Notes under the pieces: generated by a model
Databases searched by the model: none
What the model was told of the DNA's origin: nothing
The model's input: the letters and a program-made list of their open reading frames with translations, nothing else
NCBI GenBank assembly: GCA_963681505.1
Contig: OY811979.1
Coordinates: 8,044,736-8,108,735, forward strand
Direction of reading: 5' to 3'
Length of the DNA: 64,000 nucleotides
Source: Eunapius fragilis
Lineage: Eukaryota; Porifera; Demospongiae; Spongillida; Spongillidae
Shown: in pieces, positions 22,830-35,300 of the stretch
Numbering within the stretch: position 1 is the first letter of the stretch
Layout of the letters: every line of letters begins with the position of its first letter
Position numbers and translations under genes: made by a program

Positions 22830-24308
22830 TCACAGTAAGTACTGATGAAATACCAGGCATGTCACCTAAAGGTGAACCCAGTAGAGTGGCCATTATTAAC
22901 ATTTTTGTATCATTAATTGCTTGTGTTTATAGCATTTTTAAAAATCCAAACTTTGAAGTGGCAGAAGCGGCACGTGTTAGTAGGTAGGCATTTAATAGAA
23001 GAAGGCTTTTGCTATATTACTTTGCTTGAGAGGGCTGCCCTTTTTTACCCATTTGTTCCCTTAGGCGGTTGCACGTGATTTTATCACATTGCGCAACCGT
23101 GTAATCCAATTAAATTTAAGTTCTGTGACGAGCTATGCGTACAAAAATTATACCAGTATCTGTAAGAAGGTTTTAAGAATAATTTACTTTCCATCACTCA
23201 CAGTGATTTTAAAAAAATCAGTAACACACATATATATCTATAGAACACATTTACCTCAATTTAATACTTTGCACTTGACTATCAGGGCCAATAATAGGCC
23301 TAATTTGAAGTTGGAGCACAAATTTTGATAGCTCAGGGAGTTTAAAACCATTTTAAAAATAAAGTCTGACGATTATATCCTGACCCCATGTCATGGTCTT
23401 AAACCACTGTGTATTCCTTCTATAGACATGAAATACTTCTTCAAAGAGGTGAACTAGACTCTTGGAATGTCTAAAACGGAGCATTTTGAATGCTGCCACA
23501 AAAGGGACCGGCCTCAAGAAGATATTGAAGTGCCCACAATTGAGGACATTTCAATATAAAACATGTCCAGCATACATGCAGATGTCCATAAGGGACTGCT
23601 GTACCTGCACACGCGTAATACAGCAATGAACACAAGTCATGCAAGCGCAGACATTATTTGCCTTCATTTTTACATTCAATTTACAAACACATCATACATA
23701 CATACTACAACATGGAGTCCCATGTATTAGCTGTTAATTATTATTATTATTCAATGAGAGTTAAGTTTGTGGACATACTATTATTGTCTTGGTACATTAC
23801 GTACAAATAATGACCTACCATTTCCACCGATGAACATGGTCATCAGTAAAAGAATTTCCAACTGCAAATAAAGAGAAGTTAAAGTTCTTAGCTACAGTAT
23901 ATGCACTCATGCTCAGGGAATCCAGGTGTAAGCTTATATCATGCTCAAAACATTACACAAAACAGCGTAGAAATACGTAAAATGTATATTTTTCATTAAT
24001 GAAATCAGTGGCGGGTCCGGGGGGTGGGGGGGTTGCTAGTATTCGTTCCAAAGATACTTGTTTTTGAATTTATGGCTGCACTGGTGTACTGGAGTGTTTT
24101 TAACAGCTTCTTCTTTATACAAGTTCAACTGCTGGTACGGTGCGTTGAAAGAACGTAGGATCACTGGCCTATGTTTGTAATTGGTGATACACTAGATCGG
24201 CAAGGTATTTCAAGGCAGCTAGTGGGTAAGGTCTTTAATCTATGGCTGTTAAAATAAAACCAGAGGCGCCTCGCAACCACGCGCTAACAGCTAATCCCCA
24301 TTCGCACA

Positions 24309-24339
<31 letters not shown>

Positions 24340-25260
24340 GCACCTTAAACGTAGGACCCACAGCCTACAAGTACCGTGGGGACGAATTGACAGTTGCTGC
24401 GTATAGCCAAAAATACCGCTTTTTTTTAATGACTAGCACTTGTGCATGATACGATACATTTACCTGGTAGCACTGAGCTGGCGTCTCGCGGCCAGAGCAA
24501 TAGGCCTATGTGATAATGTGTATAATATCTATGACGGTACCATAGGCTAACAAATTAAGTCAGGTGGTGTTTTAACTCATACTACCATGTATGCACTCTC
24601 AAAAGAGCTAATCAAAACTTACGTGTACGGTCATAATACAACGTATCCACGTGGACAGGTACACGGCCAATTTTCTACGGGAGGTCCGCTACCCAAATGA
24701 ACCGGACATGAAATCCAATGGTATCCGGAATAAGGTCTGTAAATTAAGCCCGTCCCATGGTGAAACTTCCCATTAGAATTAAAAGAGAAACTACTTCAAA
24801 CCCTCCTACTTGTTTATACCACCTGCATAGATCCCTCCCATTGTAAACACAGCAAGAAGTTTTGATACCGTAACGGAAGCGTGAAAAGTGTAACATCAGA
24901 CATTTTCATGGAAATATCCAGGGAAAAAATGTTCCAATGGGTAACACTTCCACTATGCTAGTCCCGTGGGCCCGTTGATGGGGGCCCCCGAAGGGATGTG
25001 GCAGGTGCTGAAGGAGGCCCTCACCTGGTATACGGGCGAGAACCGTTGCCACGGTTAATTTTATTTACAAAATTGTTGACGTAAGGGGGCCCTCAGACCA
25101 TTTTTTAATGATGAATCCTTCATGTAAGCTTTAGTGGCCCTAGTGATGGACGCAAAGGATGTGACACAATATGACATTTTTTCCTTCCCCCCTCCATAAC
25201 AGCAATGAATTGACTTATTAGTCCTCCCTCTTTTCCTTCCTTTCCTCCCTTCCATAGCTA
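22830..25260. other. No gene recognised; one long poly-C run
   Basis: Only short frames without motifs. Poly-C of 28 bp at 24312-24339. A 'cagtggcgggtccgggggg' string at 24006 resembles ends of several animal DNA transposons, but no matching inverse end was found. Confidence 0.4.
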
Positions 25261-25267
25261 CTCAGTA

Positions 25268-25840
25268 CTGGCATAACATGGTGGCATCAGTTGCTAAGGG
25301 CTTTGTCAACACAGACCTGGTGTTTTCCACAGCCAATGAGGCAGACTTTCCTGGGGACCTTCAGCTCTCTGACTGGGGGGAGGATGTGGTTGTTGGTCTG
25401 TTTGCCACCAGGCCTCACATGACCGAGAAGCTAAGCCACATCTCCCTGTGCCAATTTATCCAGGACTATCTAGATGGCTCCCAGCAACTATACCTGACCT
25501 CTGAGGTACCCGCCAGGGAGGTCAAAAATGCACTAGTCATGATAGTGGTGGGCTCCACATTCAAGAAGATAGTCCTGAACCCTGAGAAGAATGTGGTGAA
25601 GCTGTGTGTGCCCCTGTGGGGGTGGAGGGTGCAGCAAAGCAAAGGATTGGTACCCCAAAGTGGCTGAGAAGTTCAGGGGTGTGAACCATCTGGTGTTTGC
25701 AGAGATGGACGTTGGGCTCAATGACTCCCATGCTGGGTACCAGTTATGACGACCTACCCGCCTTCTATTTCTCTGCCTGGGGTTCTGTGGAGATGTTCCC
25801 TGTGACCCCCACACCACAGAAAATAAAAGATTACTAGGAA
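25268..25840 (+). pseudogene. Decayed protein disulfide isomerase copy (ERp57/PDIA3-like)
   Basis: Reads YWHNMVASVAKGF...FSTANEADFPGDLQL, DWGEDVVVGLFATRP, LSHISLCQFIQDYLDGS, then VGSTFKKIVLNPEKNVVKL, which matches the b' domain and start of the a' thioredoxin domain of PDIA3/PDIA4-type isomerases. Where WCGHC should stand the frame reads CVPLWGWRVQ, so the redox site is lost. A frame change follows within about 50 bp (resuming YPKVAEKFRGVNHLVFAEMD), and another near 25745 (resuming DDLPAFYFSAWGS...KIKDY, stop about 25837). No introns interrupt b' to a', which suggests a processed copy, though no poly-A tail is evident. Confidence 0.7.
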
Positions 25841-26450
25841 TACACCTATACATACATACACACATACACACATAAGCACATACACACATATACATGCACA
25901 CATACTTAGCGCACACAGACATTAAAGCTGCCCTCCTTGTCATCACACAAGATTGAGAGTTCACGTCACATTTGAGGCTTCTCCTTATCCTCCTCCTTCC
26001 ATTACTCTTCTTCCTTCCACTTATCCTCCTCTTTGCTGCACTCCTCAGGTGTCTAAATTGGTGCAAAAAGGCTTTCAATAAACCAGCTGATCATCTGTCT
26101 TTGCCAGTTGGCTGAAATATGGCAAAGATATGACCATCACTTCACTCTCAGTGCACACCTCATGAATTTAGAATGAATGAAATGCATAATGGTAGTTAAG
26201 CAATTTGTTAACAGCAACTCTGGGCATAGTGGCAAGTCTGAGGAATGGCATTATTCTCAGAATGAGGATTAAAATGGTGGGGGGGGGGGGGGGGAGGGGA
26301 GATGAGATGTAAAGTTGCAGTGCTATTTGTCAGCAAAAACAAATTAAGGTAAGAAATAACCATGCATCACACAGGAAGCAGTGGGGTGTACAGAAAATGA
26401 CCTGTGAAAAAGTTGCGGGGGTGGGGGGCCAAAATAATATTAATACCTCC

Positions 26451-26512
26451 AATACCTATATCCCACCAACTTTCTCGTTAAGGAATGTTTTTCTTTACTT
26501 GTTTCCTCTATT
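26451..26512. mobile_element. MITE fragment (same family as 17059 and 60821)
   Basis: 'cctatatcccaccaac' and 'ctcgttaaggaatgttttt' match the right-arm end of the palindromic MITE; the rest is missing. Confidence 0.55.
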
Positions 26513-27009
26513 TTTTTATTTTCATTTTTTATCGATTATTAATACTGGCAAGTGCATCCCCCACCCTCCGCTTCAATTACCGTCACGAGCAGAACCCGCT
26601 TTTGTTTGGGATCACTGTAAGGAACGCGGGAGAATTCTAACTCGTCGTCTCGTTGTTTAGCTCTCCTGCACAATTCTAGACATACGTAAATGTCACCATG
26701 GGAAGCTTCTATCTAACAGTATGCATTACGTAATGATTACGTATGTCAGTTTTATGCTTTATTCATACATCTGATACTTGAAGATGTCCTTCGAGGAGAT
26801 TCTAAAGCGATTGGTATAATTGGCGCTCTTTAAAAACATTCCTATCCGGAGTTATACTCACCCGAGAATTAGAAAAAGAAGAAGACGACGACGACGGAGA
26901 AGAATTGGCGTGGGGACGAGGTAAAACACAAACTTTTCTGTTCTCTTAAAGCAAACAGTTTGAAGACTGGAACAAAACATTTAAATGACCGCCTTTGCCT
27001 TCTGGATCG

Positions 27010-27130
27010 ATAGGAACAAAGAGCTAAACTCCGTTTCTTGGTACGCGAGCTATGCGTTTTTAAAATGATTTCACGACCCGGGTCAATTCCTATATAGGAA
27101 CTACTACCGTAGTTCCCGATAAGATATATG
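27010..27130 (-). repeat. Dispersed repeat, MITE-free version of the 47.97-48.31 kb sequence
   Basis: On the minus strand it reads 'gggaactacggtagtagttcctatataggaattgacccgggtcgtga...', matching 47970-47995 joined to 48222-48310. The second site carries a MITE between the two halves; this one does not. Confidence 0.6.
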
Positions 27131-27387
27131 CGCACAGTCAAGGCGTGTTGTTTTTTTACCTACATGTACTAACTCCGCGCAGGTCACGGTCATATTATGG
27201 ATATTATGAGACACTCAAACGGCAACCAAAAAACGCCTGATAGTTGGGCATGAAACTTACCTTTTCGTAAAGAGGAATCATTGCACATTCTATACGTGTT
27301 TAGTTTATGTCTAGACATATTTTCTGGTGAGAGAACAAAACGGTTACTTTTCGTTTGTTTAGTCATGAATAAATCGAAGCCACGTAC

Positions 27388-30300
27388 ATGTACCGTACGG
27401 CAATGGATATTCCACGATGCCAACTACACCGTTTGTGCAGGGTCTGTGGACACAGATTGTTGAAAAAAACCTCTGCTGGTTATCAAGAGACAACATATAG
27501 CTGTGCTAGTTCTCAGTGGATCGAGCTCAGGACATGTTTTGAAATTGACATCACCAACGACGCAGCTGACTTTCCCCCCAGCTTCTGCAAATCTTGTAGA
27601 CTTGCTTTGTCCAGGATTCAAGAAGCTTCTGAGAAGAAGATTCCATACAATGTATGGTAAAGCCAAACAATTGGTCCCTACACTGTCCCAGTACATGCAA
27701 GGTAAACATATTCACATGACCTCATAAGTTTAATGATATGCACATACACATGCACACACTAATACATGTACACAATACACATATTTCAGGAAACCATACT
27801 TGTACACTCATGATGCACTTTTAAAAAAGAGCCACAGAAACCAGGGCGACAACCAGATGTCACACCAAATGCTCTGCTTCATCATATAAACACCATAGCA
27901 CCTCAAAAGATCATGGGTGGTAAAAATGACCCTGCATTAGCACCAACACAGGTCATTTCAGTCATAGACTTACATGCAAAGGAATGTTGTCACAGCCACT
28001 GAAGTTGCATTGCAATGTTGTAGTGTGTGCCAAGTATGTTGTTGATGCCATTACAACATCAGCCAGTACTCTGTGTCCATGCTGTGAGGATGCTGTTAAC
28101 TTGTTACCAAGTTCTGTGCAACCAGCTTCAGACATAATACAACGTCTTCTATGTGATGTGATAATACTGTGTGAAACATGCAATAGGGATGTACGAGCAG
28201 GTGACTATGACTCACACGAGTGCCAAAGGTCTGGAGTTCTTGAAGAGCAAATGGCTTGTAAGGTGATTAGAAGAATCCTTTCTGAAAGTACAAGTGACAA
28301 CATTTTTAAGACAGGAGGAACTGTAAGTTATGCAAACGAAGTTGTTTATATGTAAAGCCTATTTCTCATCTTATACAGCCACTGACTTTAGTGCGAGGAA
28401 CATCACTCGTTTATCTCAAAGTGAGCAAAACTGCTGCACGAAAACTCTTAAGCGAAGAGTCAGTGAGCTTCAGGCAGTGAGGAGCCTTCTGTCACCAGAG
28501 AGACCTGAACACGTCCTTGTGGAGGATATCAGAGCCTTGGGAAGTGATGAAAAAAAGAAGATACTGGTTGATGCAGGTATTACTCTAGATATAGATGCAC
28601 AAACCGGACTTGGCATGAAAGCAGCACTATGTATGCCTTGGAACCAACTTCGGACATTAAGAAGGTAATTCTTCACTTGTGTGAAAATAAATTAAAGTCC
28701 ACTTTTCTATGCTCAGATGGTTGTCACATTCGGGTGTACAGATAGAAAGTGAAAAGAGGCAACGTCTCATCGCAAAATACATCCTGGGAGAGAATTCAGA
28801 AAGCAGAAGTTGCACCATTCTGCTTCTCACGTCCGTCTTGTGATGATGAGATAAGAGCTGCCTATGCGTATACCCCAAGCCTCATAAGAAAGTGACCAAC
28901 CTTATAGATGAAAATGAAAGGTAATGTATACTATATTTTTAGTAACCTGATCAGTGCAGTTTCTCTAAACAGTGCAGATACTCTGATGTGGCATAATGGA
29001 GTGATTTCAGAGACTGAAATATGGGTCAAACTCAGAGGTGATAAAGGTGGTGCATTTAAAATGAACTTTCAAATTGTAAATACCAACTCACCAAACTCAA
29101 TCCACAGTACATGTGTGCTTGTATGCTTTGAGGCACAGGACACCAAACCAAACTTTCACATAGCCCTTCATAGATACAAGGATGAAGTGACAAATTTAGG
29201 CATGTCTCAATGGAAGTGAGTCATACAAAGTATTAAATATCTGTTCACTCCAATATTGCTTTATTTACAATTGCTACTGTTACAGAGGTTACAATATCAG
29301 AGTCTTCCTATCAGGGGATTACGAGTTTTTATGTGCATTATATGGCCATTCAGGTGCAAGTGGTAAGCAAGCTGAATTTTACAAATAAGGGAAAACACAA
29401 CATGTACATACCGTAACACAGGGAAGCAGCCATGTTTATGGTGTTTTGTGACACTTGATGATCTAGAAAGAAGTTGCAGTTTGAGAGCGCCATGCATTTC
29501 CCAAGCGCACCCTTCAGTCAATGTTCGATGACTACAAACGCTTTGTAGCATCTGGAGGGGATATAAGAAAAGGGAAATTTTTTATTAACTGCAAGGGAGA
29601 ACCCTTGTTTGTCATTCCATTGACCCAGGTAAATATTCACATATGTTATGATTAGTCACTTCATTTCCATATCTTTTTAAAGGTCTGCCTTCCAGGACTA
29701 CGTATATCCATGGGCATATTCTACAAACTGTACTCCTTACCTGAGTAGGAATGCCCCCTCTTGGATTTAAGGCTCGCATTGCAGTTATCTACATACAGGG
29801 CTAACACCTGCATTCTATGAAGAGTATGCAACTGCACTGAGGGAGCTGACTGTACTCAAGGAGCAACTGGAATTGTTACATCATGAATGCAGCAGTCAGA
29901 AGGATCTCTTCAACTACTCTGCAATGATTGTGGGAGAAAGCAGTCCTCTTCTCTCTTAGACTAGTCTAGCAGAGGAAGACATAATCTACAGCAGTAATAT
30001 AGCAGAACTGGTTAGTTACTGGATATTAGGCAACACATGTTATCCTCAATGGGGTGTAGGAAAAAAAGATCAGGTATGTGAATCTGAAGTTGGAAAAGGC
30101 GTTTGCAGTGTCTGAGGGACCATTTGTGAAGGGAGTAGAAGCTGTACTCCAATCTCTCAATGTACAACGCCAGCAGTACCATGGTGGAGCATTTATTGGT
30201 AATCATGTACACAAGGTATTGCAGGTATTTTTAAAAAGTAGCACTTTTGGCTTAATGCAACTTGATATTTTCTCACATAGGCTCAACACGCACATGCACT

Positions 30301-30780
30301 ATGCACATCGCTTGTATGTACAGCACAAAAGTACTCACCGCACTGATTGGAAAAGCAAATGCCCTTTGTGATAAATACAAGCGGGCATTTGCACTTTTTC
30401 TCAGTGCCACATACTCTATAATAAGAATATGGTATCCAAAGAAGAAAAGACAGCACTCAGTACGTGAACTGTACTTCAAACCTTCTTTTTGACATATTTC
30501 ATTGCAGGTAATGCTGTAAAAGAATTCTCTAGCTATTTCGACAGTGCTTTCCCTGGAACAAATAGGACAATTAAAATGAATGCACGTCATTGAGTGGATG
30601 AGTACATACAACGCTGGATTTGGGCTAATGGGAGAACAAGGCACTGAAGCAGTACATGCCCATTTCAACAAGCAAAGTGCAGAGGCTGAAATGCATTATA
30701 CAAGATCATCATCTAAGTGTGTGTCCAACTCTCAATGCCCTGAAGCCTGAAATAAGAACGAGAAAAGAAAACGCAAAGAC
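27388..30780 (+). pseudogene. RAG1-like transposase gene, copy 1 (RAG1-type N-terminus plus DDE core), decayed
   Basis: Exon-like blocks in order. 27388-27660: zinc module HRLCRVCGHR...FEIDITNDAADFPPSFCKSC, like the RAG1 block HCRICG...FRIDV...FCHNC. 27960-28322: RING-like LHCNVVVCAK...STLCPCC, then LCETCNRDVRAGDYDSHEC. 28378-28663: helical linker. 28960-29216: EIWVKLRGDKGGAFKMNFQI with PNSIHSTCVLVCFEAQDTKPN (first catalytic Asp region). 29287-29361: IRVFLSGDYEFLCALYGHSGAS (second Asp region). 29420-29628: KQPCLWC and EPLFVIPL. 29684-29746: VCLPGLRISMGIFYKLY. 30075-30222: [17 protein letters not shown]. About 30570-30690: YNAGFGLMGEQGTEAVHAHFN (Glu region). Several frame changes and stops make it a dead copy. 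Introns are short with GT-AG borders. Ends and terminal repeats were not found; no RAG2-like kelch gene is next to it. Confidence 0.7.
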
Positions 30781-30789
30781 TAGCCTTAA

Positions 30790-31380
30790 ATTGTTAAGAT
30801 ACTCATGGCATTGATTTCATTTAACAACATTGGATGCTTACGATGCGGATAGTACATGCACTGAATATTCATCCGTGAATCAACGAGACCGCGCTCCGCC
30901 ATGTTAAAATAACTGCCATATTCAGAGCCTTGGTACGTCTCACAGAAAATATGTCTAGTAACAGAGATAGCCAGAATACGTAGAGACAGCACTCTTGTAT
31001 ACACTCATACCATTTTATAGACCTTTTGTCAGGCAAAAAAAGAAAAAAGTTATTTCGAAGATGATGACTCCAAATGGAGCACTGTTCAATATCATGGCGT
31101 ATGTTTACATAAACAACATAACGCTGGTATGTCTGTAGTCCTCCAATGATGCCTAATCCAAATGTTCAACCGTATTTACCTTTCCTTGAACGGATTGCAC
31201 AAGATAACCCACATTCCACAGGTATGCTATAATGAGGCCCCACTTAATCGCTCTACCGCCAAATATGGGGCGAGACCTAATGTCCATTTTTTCAATGAAA
31301 TGAAACACCCGTGGGTCCTGGCATCTTGTAACCATTAATAATTAACGATAACGTATTTCCTTGTGTAAACTTTTTGTGGA
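30790..31380. other. No gene recognised
   Basis: Intergenic DNA between the RAG1-like copy and the repeat downstream of COP1. Confidence 0.4.
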
Positions 31381-31384
31381 AAAG

Positions 31385-32215
31385 CACCCTTCCCCCCATC
31401 TTTTCGTATCAGGCCTGATCTGAAGCACCTCCCTCGCTGAAATCATGGATACACCACTTACAACCTAATTTAGCCTATTATGGACGTAGTTACACATGAA
31501 CGAGTCACTCACTATCAACCTGTACTCTGAGGCTTGCAAGATCTTTCCGTTTTTCCATAAGAAGTCTGGTTGTGTGCCCAGGCTTTCATGTGTCGATCCT
31601 CTGGGTCCTTTGTGTATCGTAACCTCCGTTTTTTGAAAATTGTAATTCCAATTAGTGCAACCTAGCCACTCCTACATGTGGCCACGCATGTTAAGTCTAG
31701 CTAGTCAGTATATTTCAATAATCATTGAACTATAACAACAATAGCTAGGTCTGGGCACAACTGACTGACGGTAAGTGGCTGCACGTGATGAGCGTGTTAC
31801 GTGTATGTGGGGTGTATCTCACTAACCAATCAAGGGAAGTGCGATTTGAAAGCCCTAAACTTTGAAAAATGATGAATAAATAAGTGCGCTGACTACTCTT
31901 ATATAATCCGTTAACAACTAAGGAAAATATCTTTTGGTTGGGAAACTATTGATGACTGAATAATGAAATGAGATAAACATGAGAAACCTTGCATAATTAA
32001 TGTGGAAGTGCGGATATAAGTACCTAAGGTGTGAAAATCTAGGCAAAATAGTCCCTACATTGCAAATCCGAGAGCGCCTAGTCAATATTTGGTTTTGTTC
32101 TGCAGTAAGCTGCAGTTTACTGAATGCGTTGATACATTTTCTATGGACATTGAATTATGCAATGACCGAATACCGCATTATCCTTTTGACCGCCAATTTC
32201 TCGATATGCGATACA
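31385..32215 (+). repeat. Dispersed repeat, copy A (inverted partner of 44805-45545)
   Basis: From about 31545 to 32210 it matches the reverse complement of 44810-45420 at roughly 85 percent, for example 'cattgcaaatccgagagcgcctagtcaatatttggttt'. The left flank (31385-31500, with 'cttttcgtatcaggcctgatctgaagcacc') is shared too but lies in the opposite relative direction in the two copies. Frames of about 70 codons survive in both copies but look like chance. It ends about 110 bp past the COP1 stop codon. Confidence 0.75.
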
Positions 32216-32324
32216 TAAAGTGCTTTTTTTTTTACAAGTATATAATACATCACATGTACATTGGTTTGGTGAACTTGGGACAATGGCAGCAAAAGGTAGA
32301 TCAGCTCAACACATCTCCAACACC

Positions 32325-35300
32325 TTACATGGAGAAAGGAGACATAAAAGAACTACCAAGTGTACCATTAATGTGCACCTTGATTACTCCTTGGCTGTTT
32401 GCAGCTAGGACTATATTGGAGTCCTGGAAAAGGGAGGGAGGGAAAAGCATCCTATGCAATATTTAATTTTAGGGGAAAAAACATACCTTTCTCCATCGCA
32501 CGGAACTGACAAAGCTATTAAGGTCCTCGCCATTCTCTGGAGTAATGCTTGTGTCTGGCTGCAGTACATCGTAAGAGAGAAAGGTTGCTAAGCGTGACTA
32601 ATAATGCGATCATTATTTTAATGGAGTACCTAAACTAATCTATAATTGCCTAGTACACCTTCTCATGAGTATATGCTGATCCCCTCTATAATTGCCTAGT
32701 ACACCCTTCTCAGGAGTATGTGCCGATCCCCTCTATAATTGCCTAGTACACCCTTCTCAGGAGTATGTGCTGATACTCACCAGCATATTGCGTCCTACAT
32801 TGAACGTATACTTGAGCATGTGGTTGGAGACTTGTTTGCAATAGACGTAGAAGGAATTGTTCTCACTGCCTGCAGTGTATTCCAACAATGTGACATAGTA
32901 TTAAATAGATGGACAGTGTTTCCCCCAGAGCATGGTGCTTCAATAGTGCCACGTTTATGAATAAAGGTGATTACTAGGTGTTACTATGTAAACTGGGTGA
33001 ATAAGAAATAAAGATTGGTTTATGGGCAAAAAAGATTACACTTGTGGTATGCATGTAAAAGCAAGTACATGTACAAGCTAAATACTAATTCTACGATGGT
33101 GCATCTCACTCCAAATCTCAGCATCTTTTAAAAATCAAAGTTCTCTAGTTCTCCACCTTCTAAAACAATTCTCATTATTTGGCATAGAGTTGAAGTGTTT
33201 AATCTATCTCTAAGATCAGTTTTTATTCGTGCTAACTGGAATGATTAGTGCAATTGATGCAAGCCTTGATAATTGAGGGAAAAGATCTTTGAGAGTATTG
33301 TTAAATGCCAGATCTTGTAGGAACTTTCTCAGAGTGGTCCCCCAATAGGCTTCAAACATTGTTGTTATCAATTTTTCCTACTCTAATCATGCTGCAGATC
33401 AGGATTATCATTCTGACTGTATTTGGACTCCAAAATGGCCAACCTATCATTTCCCCATGACTGATACAATGCTGGGTCAATACTTTTATCTGGAATTTTG
33501 TTCGGGTCAAACAATCCAAAAGCATCTATTTCATCACACTCAGGAAAGTAGCTTTCAAGCGGCTCAATTACACCATCCATAAACTTTATCTGCATCATTT
33601 CAGTAAAGGAAGTTCTATCAGTGGCAGACACCTTGATGGTATGATCTTAAAGTTCATGCTGAATGAATACATCCACTTCACCAATAACATCAGCATCATG
33701 CAATGCAGATATTTGGTGTAAAGTAAACTGCAGCCCTGGCCGTATTAGGGACAAGTCAACACCCTCTCTTTGAAATATTAATCCAAGATGAGGCAAAATT
33801 TGATGAAGAAAATGACAGCAAGCAAAAAAGGAATATGTGTTTACAAATTTAGCTAGACCTACTGCTGTTGGCTCACTTCGTTCTATACCTTCACGCTCTA
33901 AACTGACAATGATTGATGGAAGTGTTCTAAGTATGGACCCTATTGCAGCATCATACGATAGAAGCAACAAAGGAATATGTTAGCTAGGCCTACTACTGTC
34001 GGCTCACTTCGTTCTGTACCTTCACGCTCTAAACTGACAATGATTGATGGAAGTGTTCTATATATGGACCCTATTGCAGCATCATACGATAGCCATTGGA
34101 CATCTTTTGCTTGTCTAAGCTTGATTATAGGATCATTCAGAATTTCCTGAATAGCATGAAGTCCTGCCATTATTATGATAGAACAGAAACAATGACTGTA
34201 CAGTTTCTTTGAACCTTTTCAAATATGGTATGTTGTCAGCTGCATGAGCTGCAGCTAGGGCAAGTCTATGATTGATGCAATGGACTGACACAAGACGTGG
34301 CTGACGCACCTTCAGTTGCGATGCTACTCCACTCACCCTTCCTACCATAACTGCACAGCCATCACTTCCAAATGAGCGCAGCTTGTTGATGTCAAGTCCA
34401 TAAAAGCAATTATAGCACCCTCAATAGTTTCCGCTGTACCATCAGCAATGTCACCTATATGAAGAAATGATGTTCAATTTTCCCGGATGGAAGGATGTAT
34501 TTCGCTACAACAACTAGGTGCTTTAATACAGATATTCAGTTGATTCATCTGTCATTAGGGAAAAGAATGGACTGCACTTTAAGTTATCCAGTTTCTCACT
34601 TTCTATGACTGATGAAAGGCACTGCAAAAACTCTGCAACAATTCTTTTAATGGTGTAAGTGGCATTTCAAAGATCATTTAAGTATGAGCATCCAAGACTC
34701 TTCACCAAATTCATATTTAGTTGTGATAGCAATGTCCTCCTTTGCCAACCAGTAGGCAATCTTCAATGCACCTATGAGTGCTTCTCTATGAACCAGGGGG
34801 GGTCATTCCACTATGACTTTGTATGGGGGCGTGCTTCACATCTTCAGATCATGATGCATTTACTCATATTTGTTTGTCTTTGGGTGAATGTTACTTTAAC
34901 CGCTTATTATGTTAATAACTTGAATGGTTTACAAAATATGCTGCCCTGAATAATTAATTTTTCCAGAAAATTTGCAACTGCAGCCTCATAACCTTTCCAT
35001 TTTTTGCCTGATAGTGACTTCTTTAGCATCAAATTGACGTAGAATCTGTATGTATATTTAACATTAGTAGGTGGTGAAAGGGTTAAATAAAATTTATCAT
35101 CGTAGCGCAGTTTTCTAAATTGAGATGGTTTCCGGATCAATGTTTTTTCAGGATTGAAGGGACTATCAATATTGTTGTATTTATGAAATAAAATTTTTGT
35201 TTATAGACAAGCTCTAGGGACCACATCGAGTTTTACGAGTGTCCGCCATCTTAAATGTTATACTGTATATTGTAGCACTAATCTAAAGTAAGTGTTTGTT

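Noticed and set aside
27388-30780. A RAG2-like kelch partner gene next to the RAG1-like copies
   Set aside because: No kelch repeats or RAG2-like PHD finger seen beside either copy; the PHD finger at 3526-3690 belongs to the Ginger element and the WD40 repeats to COP1.
32000-32466. Plus-strand frames of 60-125 codons
   Set aside because: They run through repeat copy A and antisense to the last COP1 exons; the COP1 reading explains the conserved codons.
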